The notes below the pieces were generated by a model, which was not told where the DNA came from, did no database searches, and was given only the letters and a program-made list of their open reading frames with translations. DNA of 64,000 nucleotides from DASVUC01 sp036387255 (GTDB lineage Bacteria > Planctomycetota > Phycisphaerae > Tepidisphaerales > Tepidisphaeraceae). Below, piece after piece: positions 16,871 through 24,284 of the stretch (position 1 is its first letter; every line of letters begins with the position of its first letter). The DNA lies in the NCBI GenBank assembly GCA_036387255.1, contig DASVUC010000011.1, forward strand, positions 1 through 64,000, read 5' to 3'. Made by a program: the position numbers and the translations under genes.

Positions 16871-17640
16871 ACAATTATTCCTCACCGTCTGTCTCGCCGG
16901 CGACGTGGGCTTTGACGGTTGGCCGTTTGGGTCGTCCGCGCGGCCGCAGCGTAAATTCCAATCCCAGCAGTTTCGCCATCGTCATAACCCAGTCATCATC
17001 CCCGAATGGTCGCGAGCGCACCACATTCTGGCGCAGGAGCGCCGTCTCCGATTCCGCCACCGGTTCGTTCACAAAACGCACCCAATCATCGGGTCGCGCC
17101 ACCGGCCACGGGTCCACGAGCCGAAGCGGATCGCCGTGAATGGCATGGTGCAGGCTCGAGTACGGCCAGTCTTCCGCACGCGTCACCATCCCCGCCCGCA
17201 GCGCGTTGGCTTCGACGTAACGGTGCATGAGCAGCAGGTGCGGATCGTCTTTGACCGGAAAACTCTTGAACCGTCCCTGGTACAGATGCCCCTGACCGGC
17301 CGTATGATAGTGCAGCCGATAGCGTCGGACGTGAGCGTTACAGATCCAGCCGATGAAGTTGGACAGATCATCGTCCGCCGCCGGCAGAAGCGAGAGATGC
17401 CAGTGGTTGTCCATGAGACAAAAGGCGAGGATCGTGACTGTGAAGCGCGCTTTGCCCTCGGCCAGAAGCTGGAGAAACGCATCGAAGTCGGCGGGCTTGC
17501 GGAAGATGATCTTGCGGTCGTTGCCGCGGTTGAGGCAGTGGTGCACCACGCCCCCCGGCGCGGCCCGCGCGATACGAGGCATGCCACCCAGCCTAACCCG
17601 CGTCCAGGGAAGGAAGCAAGTAATTCTGGATGTCCCCTTA
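16858..17640. mobile_element. Complete RAYT element with 20-bp inverted ends
   Basis: Left end TAAGGGGACATCCACAATTA (16858-16877) and right end TAATTCTGGATGTCCCCTTA (17621-17640) are inverted repeats differing at one base. One intact RAYT gene lies between them on the minus strand. Extra direct copies of the ends lie outside on both sides. Of the three related elements in the window this is the one that could still be active. Confidence 0.75.
16875..17582 (-). CDS. REP-associated tyrosine transposase (RAYT), intact
   Basis: Encodes 235 residues, the full length expected for the family. MPRIARAAPGGVVHHCLNRG at the start, the HUH pair in LMDNHWHLSL, GHLYQGRFKSFPV, the helix RYVEANALRAGMV with the probable catalytic Tyr, and the C-terminal NVVRSRPFGDDDW and LRPRGRPKR motifs. 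RAYTs are single-strand DNA transposases thought to spread or maintain the short palindromic repeats that flank them; here the flanking repeats carry the AAGGGGACATCC core. It sits between the copy-3 lipoprotein and the decayed lipase of cassette 5. Confidence 0.85.
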   Translation of the reverse strand: MPRIARAAPGGVVHHCLNRGNDRKIIFRKPADFDAFLQLLAEGKARFTVTILAFCLMDNHWHLSLLPAADDDLSNFIGWICNAHVRRYRLHYHTAGQGHLYQGRFKSFPVKDDPHLLLMHRYVEANALRAGMVTRAEDWPYSSLHHAIHGDPLRLVDPWPVARPDDWVRFVNEPVAESETALLRQNVVRSRPFGDDDWVMTMAKLLGLEFTLRPRGRPKRPTVKAHVAGETDGEE

Positions 17641-17704
17641 TGGCTTCCTTAGCCCGCATCCAGGGAAGGAAGCAAGTAATTCTGGATGTCCCCTTATGGC
17701 TTCC
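17603..17704 (+). repeat. Two 46-bp direct repeats with inverted AAGGGGACATCC core
   Basis: Sequence from TCCAGGGAAGGAAGCAAGTA to CCTTATGGCTTCC occurs at 17603-17648 and again at 17659-17704, period 56 bp. Each contains the reverse complement of the AAGGGGACATCC core. The first holds the right end of the RAYT element. Confidence 0.85.
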
Positions 17705-18348
17705 CTGATTGGCCGACGGAATGGGTCAACAATAGCTCCTTTGTGTCGAACTGGCATAATCTTCCCACGGTTCCCGGCAACTTTATGCGGAGAGTGAGGA
17801 AAAGGCTTGGATCTCCGCTGCGCCTTTGGGTGCTACGCTGAAGGCTCTTTACACCAAATACCGAGACGGCGATGGAAACAGCAGGCTCCGCGTGGTGGGC
17901 CATAGCATGGGAAACATTGTAGTAAGTGAGGCTCTCAGGCAAATTGCCGTGAAACAGGGATCATCATCTAAGCCTGTCGTGAATACATGTGTTGCAAGTC
18001 AGGGTGCTGCTTGGGCTGAATCCTTCGATGGAACAGGTGGCGGCGCATCTGAAATGAGACAATGGGACGAATACTTGCAAATCAAGAATCGGACATCCGC
18101 GGCGCTCTTCAGCGGCCTTGAGTCTGCGAGTTCCAAATTAGTCAACTTTTACAACCCCAGCGATTACGCGTTGGCTAATCGGGTTGACTGCTAACGTGGG
18201 TGGGCCATTTAGTGTCGCCGATCAAGTTAATTTAGCCGCGAGATTCGGTTTCACAGGAGCGCCCTACGATCACAGCGCGCAGTTTAACTCCACCAATGTA
18301 GCCAGAGCTGCGTATTGGAAACAGCTTCTCATTGCCTTCGGAGTCTAG
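17697..18348 (+). pseudogene. Lipase-like tip, decayed (cassette 5)
   Basis: Fragments in shifting frames match the other lipases: PDWPTEWVNNSS at 17703, then after a one-base shift near 17782 YAESEEKAWISAAPLGATL, the nucleophile GHSMGN (about 17900), NFYNPSDYALANR (about 18150), then another shift or deletion near 18190 and finally YDHSAQFNSTNVARAAYW to the stop at 18346. The N-terminal half including the FVHGW motif is absent, and the stretch between the acid and His motifs is shortened. Not functional. Confidence 0.75.
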
Positions 18349-18369
18349 CTACTTTGAAGGAGTAGAGTG

Positions 18370-18746
18370 ATGGACAGTCCTGACGACAATAATTGTCTCA
18401 GTTATGAGTCCCAGCGACAGAGCAATGGAAAACGTCCGCCTAGGCGCGCATCTGCGTTCGGTATAGCAGTCTTGGGGCGACGCTGGTCGGCTGCGCTGAT
18501 TTTGCCATAGCTTCTACTGGCGGCGATGTATTTGCATTCATATTTATTGTTCTGCCGTGCTTCGTTTTAGGTGGCGGGCTTGCGGCAGTATCTTCAATCT
18601 GGGCAATCGCTGTTCGGGCCGATAAGCACGGCCATTCGCAGCAACTGATTGCCACCCTCACGACCGCCATGGTAACTTTATTGGGTATCTTGCTTGGCGT
18701 GATCCTTTCATATGGCGTTGGCACCGGCGCACCTGGTGGCGTTTGA
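18370..18746 (+). pseudogene. Small membrane protein, frameshifted; candidate partner of the cassette-5 lipase
   Basis: AAGGAG eight bases before ATG 18370 gives a good start, 21 bp after the lipase remnant. The first frame stops near 18510 after GIAVLGRRWSAALILP. In the next frame the sequence continues as TLVGCADFAIASTGGDVFAF, FIVLPCFVLGGGLAAVSSIW and VTLLGILLGVILSYGVG, ending at 18746, so one base was gained or lost near 18485. Restored, it would have two to three membrane segments. The position matches that of the lipoproteins behind the other lipases, but the protein type is different. Function unknown. Confidence 0.5.
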
Positions 18747-18762
18747 TCCATGGGGGAAACGC

Positions 18763-18800
18763 TGTAAGGGGACATCCAAACGCTGTAAGGGGACATCCTG
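18763..18800 (+). repeat. Two AAACGCTGTAAGGGGACATCC repeats
   Basis: Two adjacent copies of the unit found at 16811-16870, immediately followed by CTCTGTCTCGACCCTCG, which resembles the terminal sequence of the transposase remnant near 9780. Confidence 0.8.
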
Positions 18801-18873
18801 CTCTGTCTCGACCCTCGGATTCTGTAGGTTTTACCAGGGGCGCATTTTGTCCCCATGCGGTAGATACTGCGGG

Positions 18874-19022
18874 ATGTTGACGTGCAAATCACCACGGAAG
18901 GTGATGCTCGTCGCTCATCACCTCGCCTCGCTCGCGTTGCCCAAGTACCGCAGCAAGTTCTCCCGCCACGACTTCACGCTCCCGCAACTGTTCGCCTGCC
19001 TCATCGTCGAGGAGCAGCGGGA
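18874..19022 (+). pseudogene. DDE transposase, N-terminal remnant
   Basis: About 50 residues (VMLVAHHLASLALPKYRSKF, HDFTLPQLFACLIVEEQ) resemble the N-terminal end of the IS4/IS5-like family whose C-terminal half is at 9786-10238. The frame then runs into GACGGGAAGAGAGG repeats. Assignment is by recalled family pattern and is tentative. Confidence 0.45.
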
Positions 19023-19578
19023 CGGGAAGAGAGGGACGGACGGGAAGAGAGGGACGGGAGTCATAAATGGACGCAATGGCGTTGCGGGATCGGACAGCGG
19101 AATCGGCGGAACGCTGGGACCAGCGCGTGTACGTCCAAACTCCCCACGTCGAACCCCTAACGCCAAACTTTGAACCCCAAACCCCGACCCTTGTCCCCGG
19201 TGCCGGTAATAACCGGTGTGGCGGGGGCGGGGAAGGGGGAACGCTCCAGCGGTGACGTGCCCAAGGGGTGAGGCGGGGCGGGAAATGGGGCGCGGAGGCG
19301 GGGAGGGAGGAGGAATCTTCGAGCAACTGCGCCGCGGAGGGGAGGAGGGAGGTGTTTGGCGCGGGGAGGGAGGTAATTGTTTGCAGGAGGGAAGCGTTTG
19401 CCGGCGGGAGCGCCCTGTTTTTTCGCGGGAGTGGCGCCTTTTCTAAGAGAAGAGAGGGACGGGCGGGGAGGAGCGGGGTGTTTTCGGCAGAAAGAGAGGG
19501 AGCTATGAGGCGGTGAAGCGGTGACGCGGTGAAGCAGTTAAGCAGTTAAGCGGGAAGGGGGGCGGGTGCTAGAATGAT
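19023..19578 (+). other. Gene-free, G-rich low-complexity intergenic region
   Basis: Starts with GACGGGAAGAGAGG tandem units (19020-19060) and GGGAGTCATAAATGG, like a RAYT end. A long plus-strand purine/G-rich tract follows (about 19205-19500) with many runs of three to five G. Near 19510-19555 are short direct repeats (GCGGTGAAGC, AGCAGTTAAGC). I see no convincing gene. Confidence 0.6.
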
Positions 19579-19583
19579 GCTGG

Positions 19584-20225
19584 ATGCCGCGGATTACGAA
19601 GATTTCGGAGCAGAAGCGGCGGGCGAATCGCCGGAACATTTACCTGGACGGCGCGTTCGCGTTTGGGTGCAACGTGAATGTGGTGGCGCGGTTTCGGTTG
19701 CGCGAGGGGATGGAGCTGAGCGACGAGCGGGTGCGGGAGATTCAGCTTGGGGAAGTGAAGCAGGAATGTTTTGACGGCGCGATTCGCTTGCTCGAATCGC
19801 GCCTGCACAGCAGCAGCGAACTGCGTCGAAAGCTGATGCGAAAAGAGTGGGGGGAGCAGGTTGTACAGGCGGTGATGGATGACCTGACCCGCATGGGATA
19901 CCTGGACGATGAGCGGTTCGCCAAGGCCAAGGCACTGTCGGCTGCACAACATAAGCATCACGGGCCGCGGCGGGCGATGGTGGAGCTGCTGAGGGCGGGC
20001 GTGAAGCGGGAGGTGGCTTCGCAAGCGTGCGATGATGTTTACGGGAACGCGGACAATATCTCGGCGGCCCGACAGCTTGCGGAGAAGCAGGCGAATCGGC
20101 TGAAGAAGCTGGATCCTCTTGTTGCGCGTCGGCGGCTGGTGGGGATGCTTCAGCGGCGCGGGTTTGAGTACGACACGATCAAGCCCGTGGTGGATCAGGT
20201 GCTGGGGGATTGCGAATCGTATTAG
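19584..20225 (+). CDS. recX: Regulatory protein RecX
   Basis: Encodes 213 residues. RecX is a small helical protein that binds RecA filaments and modulates recombination and SOS activity. The sequence shows three-helix repeats of the family: AIRLLESRLHSSSELRRKL, LTRMGYLDDERFAKA, GPRRAMVELLRAGVK and a C-terminal RRRLVGMLQRRGFEYDTIK. The N-terminal 60 residues form the usual extension. The ATG at 19584 gives MPRITKIS, preceded only by a weak ribosome-binding site. recN lies nearby on the other strand, so two recombination genes are grouped here, without recA. Confidence 0.85.
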   Translation: MPRITKISEQKRRANRRNIYLDGAFAFGCNVNVVARFRLREGMELSDERVREIQLGEVKQECFDGAIRLLESRLHSSSELRRKLMRKEWGEQVVQAVMDDLTRMGYLDDERFAKAKALSAAQHKHHGPRRAMVELLRAGVKREVASQACDDVYGNADNISAARQLAEKQANRLKKLDPLVARRRLVGMLQRRGFEYDTIKPVVDQVLGDCESY

Positions 20226-20273
20226 GCTAGCGTGCGGACGCGGAGAAGCGATGTGCGGCGAGAAGCTGGGCAG

Positions 20274-21611
20274 CTAAACGTGGGTTCGCGTTAGTTCGCC
20301 TAATTCGTCTTTCACACGCTTGACGACGCCGTTCCAATCGCCGGGCGTTTCCTGGCGGAAGAGTTTTGCGGTGGGGTACCACGGGGTGTCTTCGCGCGCG
20401 AGCATCCAGCGCCACTCGGGGGCGTAGGGGAGCATGAGCCAAACCTTTTTGCCCATCGCACCGGCGAGATGGGCGACGGCGGTGTCGACGGTGATGACAA
20501 GATCCAGGTTGGCGATCAAACCGGCGATGTCGGCGAAGTCGGTCATCCGGTTTGTGCGATCGATGATGCTGAAGCCCCACACAGTCGACTCCATTCCCTC
20601 TTGAAGTGTATAGAACGTTGTGCCTTGCACTTCGCCTAGCTGGCTCAGCACCTCCAGCGGGCACGATCGCACTTTCATGGGTTCGCCGGGGCGCTGTCCC
20701 GTCCACGCCAGGCCAACCTTCAGCGTCGCGGTTTCCCCCTTCAGCAGATCGGCCCAAGCTTCGGCGAGCTTTGGATGCGCGGTGATGTAAGGCACCTCCG
20801 ACGGGATCGTTTTAAGCGTCGTGTTGAACGCCAGCGGCAGGCTGGGCATCGGTACGTAGAAATCCACACGCGGCAAGGGCTCACGCACGGCAATCACCGA
20901 GACCGCACCGCGCACGCGCGACAGCAATCGCTTCAGCTCGGGATGACATTCCACGTAAACTTCCGCGTCGCGGTCCGCGAGCAGGTTCGCGTAGCGCACG
21001 TACTGAAGCACATCGCTGTAACCCTGCTCGGCGGTGAGCAGGATGCTTTTGCCCGCGATCTTTCCGCCTGTCCAGCGCGGCATGGGAAGCTGCCGCCGCA
21101 ACTGGGGGAAGCGCTGCAAGCGCCACTCGTACTCGGGCCAGCCGCGCGTGAGTTGGCCTGTAGCGAGCAGATAGCGCGCTCGCACCATGTGGGCGTTGGG
21201 ATCGTTGGGCGCCAGCGTGATCGCCTTCTGCGCGTGCTCGCCGGCGTCCTTGGTGTGGCCGATGTTCATCAAGTTGTCGGCGATAGTGGCATGGGCAGGA
21301 CCGAACTGCGGGTTGAGCTCGAGCGCACGATGGGCGGATTGGAGCGCGCGGTCGAATTCTCCGAGGTTCTTGTAGGCTTCGCTGAGGTTGTTGTGGGCAG
21401 CGAAGTCGTTGGGCTCGAGTTGAATCGCCTGTTCGATGAGATCCCGCGCGGGCATGTACTGACCGCGCTGAAGCAGCACGACGCCGAGCAGGTGCATGGC
21501 GGCGGGATGCCGCGCCTGCTGAAGAATGGATCGGTAAAGCTGCTCGGCCTCGTTAAGCTTTCCCGCGCGGTGCAGCGTCAGCCCCTGCTGGATGGCTTCA
21601 TCAACCGTCAT
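20274..21611 (-). CDS. TPR protein with glycosyltransferase-like C-terminal domain
   Basis: Encodes 445 residues. The first 165 contain tetratricopeptide repeats (LYRSILQQARHPAAMHLLGV, FAAHNNLSEAYKNLGEFDRA, AHATIADNLMNIGHTKDA). The rest resembles GT9/ADP-heptose-transferase-like folds often fused to TPRs: GKSILLTAEQGYSDVLQYVRY, VGLAWTGQRPGEP, and the donor-site-like LDLVITVDTAVAHLAGAMGK followed by VWLMLPYAPEWRWM. The acceptor is unknown. It starts 33 bp after recN ends on the same strand and is probably cotranscribed, though no functional link is evident. Confidence 0.7.
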   Translation of the reverse strand: MTVDEAIQQGLTLHRAGKLNEAEQLYRSILQQARHPAAMHLLGVVLLQRGQYMPARDLIEQAIQLEPNDFAAHNNLSEAYKNLGEFDRALQSAHRALELNPQFGPAHATIADNLMNIGHTKDAGEHAQKAITLAPNDPNAHMVRARYLLATGQLTRGWPEYEWRLQRFPQLRRQLPMPRWTGGKIAGKSILLTAEQGYSDVLQYVRYANLLADRDAEVYVECHPELKRLLSRVRGAVSVIAVREPLPRVDFYVPMPSLPLAFNTTLKTIPSEVPYITAHPKLAEAWADLLKGETATLKVGLAWTGQRPGEPMKVRSCPLEVLSQLGEVQGTTFYTLQEGMESTVWGFSIIDRTNRMTDFADIAGLIANLDLVITVDTAVAHLAGAMGKKVWLMLPYAPEWRWMLAREDTPWYPTAKLFRQETPGDWNGVVKRVKDELGELTRTHV

Positions 21612-21644
21612 GGGTGCAGGTTATGTGCGGAAAGGCAGGATTTG

Positions 21645-23387
21645 TCACGAGCGGACGGTCTTAGCGCCACGGGATTTTACGCGACCCGAGAGAGCGGGAG
21701 CGACTTTGACGGGTTCCGACATGGCAGTGTCGATCAGCTCGCGCGCCTGGTGCCGGGTGGTTTCGGTGATGCGCTGGCCGCCGATCATCTCCGCCAGTTC
21801 TTCAATGCGGGATGCCCCGTCGACCAGGGAGACGGACGTTTGTGTCTGATCGCCGCGCACTTCCTTTCGCACGGTGAGATGCCGGTCGGCATAGCTGGCG
21901 ATCTGCGGCAAGTGGGTGATACACAGGACTTGGTGCAGCGCCGCGAGGCGACGGAGCTTGCTGCCGATGATCGATCCGAGCCGCCCACCCACGTTAGCGT
22001 CAATCTCGTCAAACACCAGCACGCTGACGCGGTCGCCCTGGGCGAAAATGCCTTTGAGCGCAAGCATGATCCGGCTCATTTCACCGCCGGATGCGACCTT
22101 GCGCAGCGGCTGGGCGAGCTGCCCAGGGTTGGTCTGAGCCATGAATTCCATTTGGTCGAAACCAAAGGGGCTGGCGTGCGGAAGGGGGGTGAAGCTGGCG
22201 GTGAATTTGGCTTTTTCCATCCCCAGCTCGGCCAGTTCGCGCTCGATCTGCGGGCAGAGTGTGGCGGCGGCTGCTTTGCGCTTAGTCGTCAACTCGCGGC
22301 CCAGCTTCTCCACCTGAGCCTCTAAAGGCCGAATCGCTTTGTCTACTGCCGCCAGATCATCGGAGGCCATCTCGAGTTCCGCGATGTCTTTTGCAAGCTC
22401 CTCTCGGTGGGCCAGCACGGCCTCGGCGGTGCCGCCATACTTGCTCAGAATCCGATGGAGCACATTGAGCCGGTCTTCCACCTCCGCCGCCTCGGACGGG
22501 TCGAGGTCCAGCCGATCCAGGTAGCGCGACAGATCGAACGCGACCTCCTCCAGGCTGATGGTGGCGTCGCGAAGGTTCTGCGAGATCGGCCCAAGGTTCT
22601 GATCCAGCAGCGTGAGCTCGGACAGTACGGCGGCCATCATCTTCAGCCGCTCGAGGAGGGAACCGTCCGCCTCATAAAGGGCGGAGTGGGTGGCGGTGAC
22701 CTCGCGCGTGAGCTTCTCAAGATTCTTCAGCAGACCCGCGCGGGCGCTGATTTCTTCATATTCTCCGGGCGTGAGCTCGGCGCCATCGATCTCGCCCGCC
22801 TGGAAGCGATACAGCTCGAGCTGCTGCTCGCGGAGCGTTCGGCTCGCGGTGAGCTCTGCCAGCTTCTCCTTGGCCTGCTGAAGTTCGCTGTAGGCGCGAT
22901 GATATTCATCTCGAAGCGCCTCGCAGCCCGCGAACTGATCGAGCACTTCGAGTTGGTTGGAAGGCTTGAGGAGGTACTGGTGATCGTGCTGGCCGTGCAC
23001 GTCGATGAGCTGCTCGGCGACGAGCTTGAGCATCCCGAGGGTGATGGGGTTTCCGTTCAAGCTGATGGAGCTGCGCCCCGATGCGTGGAGGCGGCGGGTG
23101 AGCAGGATCTCGCCGCCGTCTTCGGTGATGGGCAGGTCGGTGACGGCTTCGATGCGCTTGAGACTTTCCTTGCTGCTGATGTCGAAGATGCCGCTAACGC
23201 GCGCTTCGTCGACTCCTGTACGCAGCATCTCTCCCGCGCTGCGGAGGCCCAGGAGCAATTCGATGGCTCCGATGACCAGGCTCTTGCCAGCACCGGTTGC
23301 GCCGGTGAAGCAGTTGAGTCCGCTGGCTAGCTCGACTTTCGCATCCGCAATGACGGCGAGATTGGTGATGTGAAGTTCGCGAAGCAT
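21645..23387 (-). CDS. recN: DNA repair protein RecN
   Basis: Encodes 580 residues, the usual size. SMC-like ATPase for double-strand break repair. Walker A at residues 29-36 reads GATGAGKS, with Ala where most RecN proteins have Glu. The coiled-coil arms span about 150-370. The ABC signature VASGGEMSRIMLALKG and Walker B VLVFDEIDANVGGR lie in the C-terminal half, then LCITHLPQIASYADRH. Upstream by 37 bp is a tRNA-binding-domain gene, downstream the TPR gene, all on the minus strand. Confidence 0.93.
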   Translation of the reverse strand: MLRELHITNLAVIADAKVELASGLNCFTGATGAGKSLVIGAIELLLGLRSAGEMLRTGVDEARVSGIFDISSKESLKRIEAVTDLPITEDGGEILLTRRLHASGRSSISLNGNPITLGMLKLVAEQLIDVHGQHDHQYLLKPSNQLEVLDQFAGCEALRDEYHRAYSELQQAKEKLAELTASRTLREQQLELYRFQAGEIDGAELTPGEYEEISARAGLLKNLEKLTREVTATHSALYEADGSLLERLKMMAAVLSELTLLDQNLGPISQNLRDATISLEEVAFDLSRYLDRLDLDPSEAAEVEDRLNVLHRILSKYGGTAEAVLAHREELAKDIAELEMASDDLAAVDKAIRPLEAQVEKLGRELTTKRKAAAATLCPQIERELAELGMEKAKFTASFTPLPHASPFGFDQMEFMAQTNPGQLAQPLRKVASGGEMSRIMLALKGIFAQGDRVSVLVFDEIDANVGGRLGSIIGSKLRRLAALHQVLCITHLPQIASYADRHLTVRKEVRGDQTQTSVSLVDGASRIEELAEMIGGQRITETTRHQARELIDTAMSEPVKVAPALSGRVKSRGAKTVRS

Positions 23388-23424
23388 CCGTGCACCTGAT
23401 TTACGTCCTGCGGCGGCGTGAGGA

Positions 23425-23769
23425 TCAGCTCACTTTGCTGCCCGCGCCCGCGCCGTCGGCGGGGGTCACAACAATGACCCTGCCGGTGGCGGCATCGGTG
23501 GCCGCCAGGAGCATGCCGTTGCTGACCTCACCGCGCATCTGCCGGGGAGCGAGATTGGCGACCACGACGATCTGCTTCCCGACGAGCTGCTCGGGAGCGT
23601 AATGCTGGCGCAAACCTGCACAGATTTGCCGGCGCTCGCCGCCGAGATCGATCTGGAGGACCAGGAGCTTGTCCGCGTTGGCGTGGGGCTTGCACTCCAG
23701 CACCGTCGCGACACGAAGATCCAGCTTGGCAAAATCGTCGTAGTTGATCGTCGTTTGTGTCGTTTCCAT
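23425..23769 (-). CDS. tRNA-binding (EMAP/CsaA-like) domain protein
   Basis: Encodes 114 residues made almost only of the OB-fold tRNA-binding domain: DFAKLDLRVATVLECKPHAN, DKLLVLQIDLGGERRQICAG, GKQIVVVANLAPRQMRGEVS, NGMLLAA. The same domain forms the C-terminal dimerisation part of methionyl-tRNA synthetase (MetG beta subunit) and the CsaA chaperone. As a free-standing protein it could be either; no synthetase gene is adjacent. First gene of the presumed set with recN and the TPR gene. Confidence 0.85.
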   Translation of the reverse strand: METTQTTINYDDFAKLDLRVATVLECKPHANADKLLVLQIDLGGERRQICAGLRQHYAPEQLVGKQIVVVANLAPRQMRGEVSNGMLLAATDAATGRVIVVTPADGAGAGSKVS

Positions 23770-23906
23770 GAGCGTTCCTTTGTGAATCCGGGCAAAGCAG
23801 ACACTTTATGACCGCAGACTCACCTCGCCAAGAGCGGTGTTAGCGGGTTCAGCCTTGTGGCACAGGCTTTGAGAATCATAGGTCGGCTAATTGAAAGGAG
23901 CCGACC

Positions 23907-24116
23907 ATGAAGCGTGCTTTGATTTCCACTGTCGTGATGGCACTGGCCTTTGGTGGCGCACCGCTGCTTACCGGCTGCGACCGCACGGTCTCGGAAGACA
24001 AGACCGTCAAGACCAACAGCGACGGATCCTCTTCGGTGAAGGAAAAGAAGGTGACCGAGAACTCCGACGGCGGCGTGACGATCACCGAGAAGAAAGACGT
24101 CAAGAACAACCCGTAA
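23907..24116 (+). CDS. Small lipoprotein with charged repeats
   Basis: Encodes 69 residues. Signal peptide and lipobox LLTGC (Cys24), then a highly charged Lys/Ser/Thr/Asp tail (DKTVKTNSDGSSSVKEKKVT, ENSDGGVTITEKKDVKNN), which looks like two related half-units. AAAGGAG six bases before the ATG is a strong ribosome-binding site. Function unknown. A terminator-like hairpin follows at 24143. Confidence 0.7.
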   Translation: MKRALISTVVMALAFGGAPLLTGCDRTVSEDKTVKTNSDGSSSVKEKKVTENSDGGVTITEKKDVKNNP

Positions 24117-24142
24117 ACGATCGAGCAAATGCAGTTGTTCTG

Positions 24143-24167
24143 GAAGGCGCGGACCATCCGCGCCTTC
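24143..24167 (+). terminator. Hairpin downstream of the small lipoprotein
   Basis: GAAGGCGCGGA (24143-24153) pairs perfectly with TCCGCGCCTTC (24157-24167) around a 3-base loop, followed by TTCATG. The strong stem fits an intrinsic terminator, although the T run is short. Confidence 0.6.
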
Positions 24168-24284
24168 TTCATGCGCACTCGGTCCCCGCGGTGGGCACTG
24201 CTGCGTGCGGATCAGGATCGTGCTGCGGCTTGCTGAAAGGCATCCGAAAGCTTAAATCAGCATCCTCTTACTGGAGACAAACCT

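Noticed and set aside
19216..19516. Open frames in the G-rich tract
   Set aside because: They encode only Gly/Arg/Glu repeats from the purine-rich sequence, with no start signal or conserved pattern.
20775..22325. Long plus-strand open frame (over 500 codons)
   Set aside because: Antisense to the TPR protein and recN, which have clear family motifs; this is a product of high G+C.
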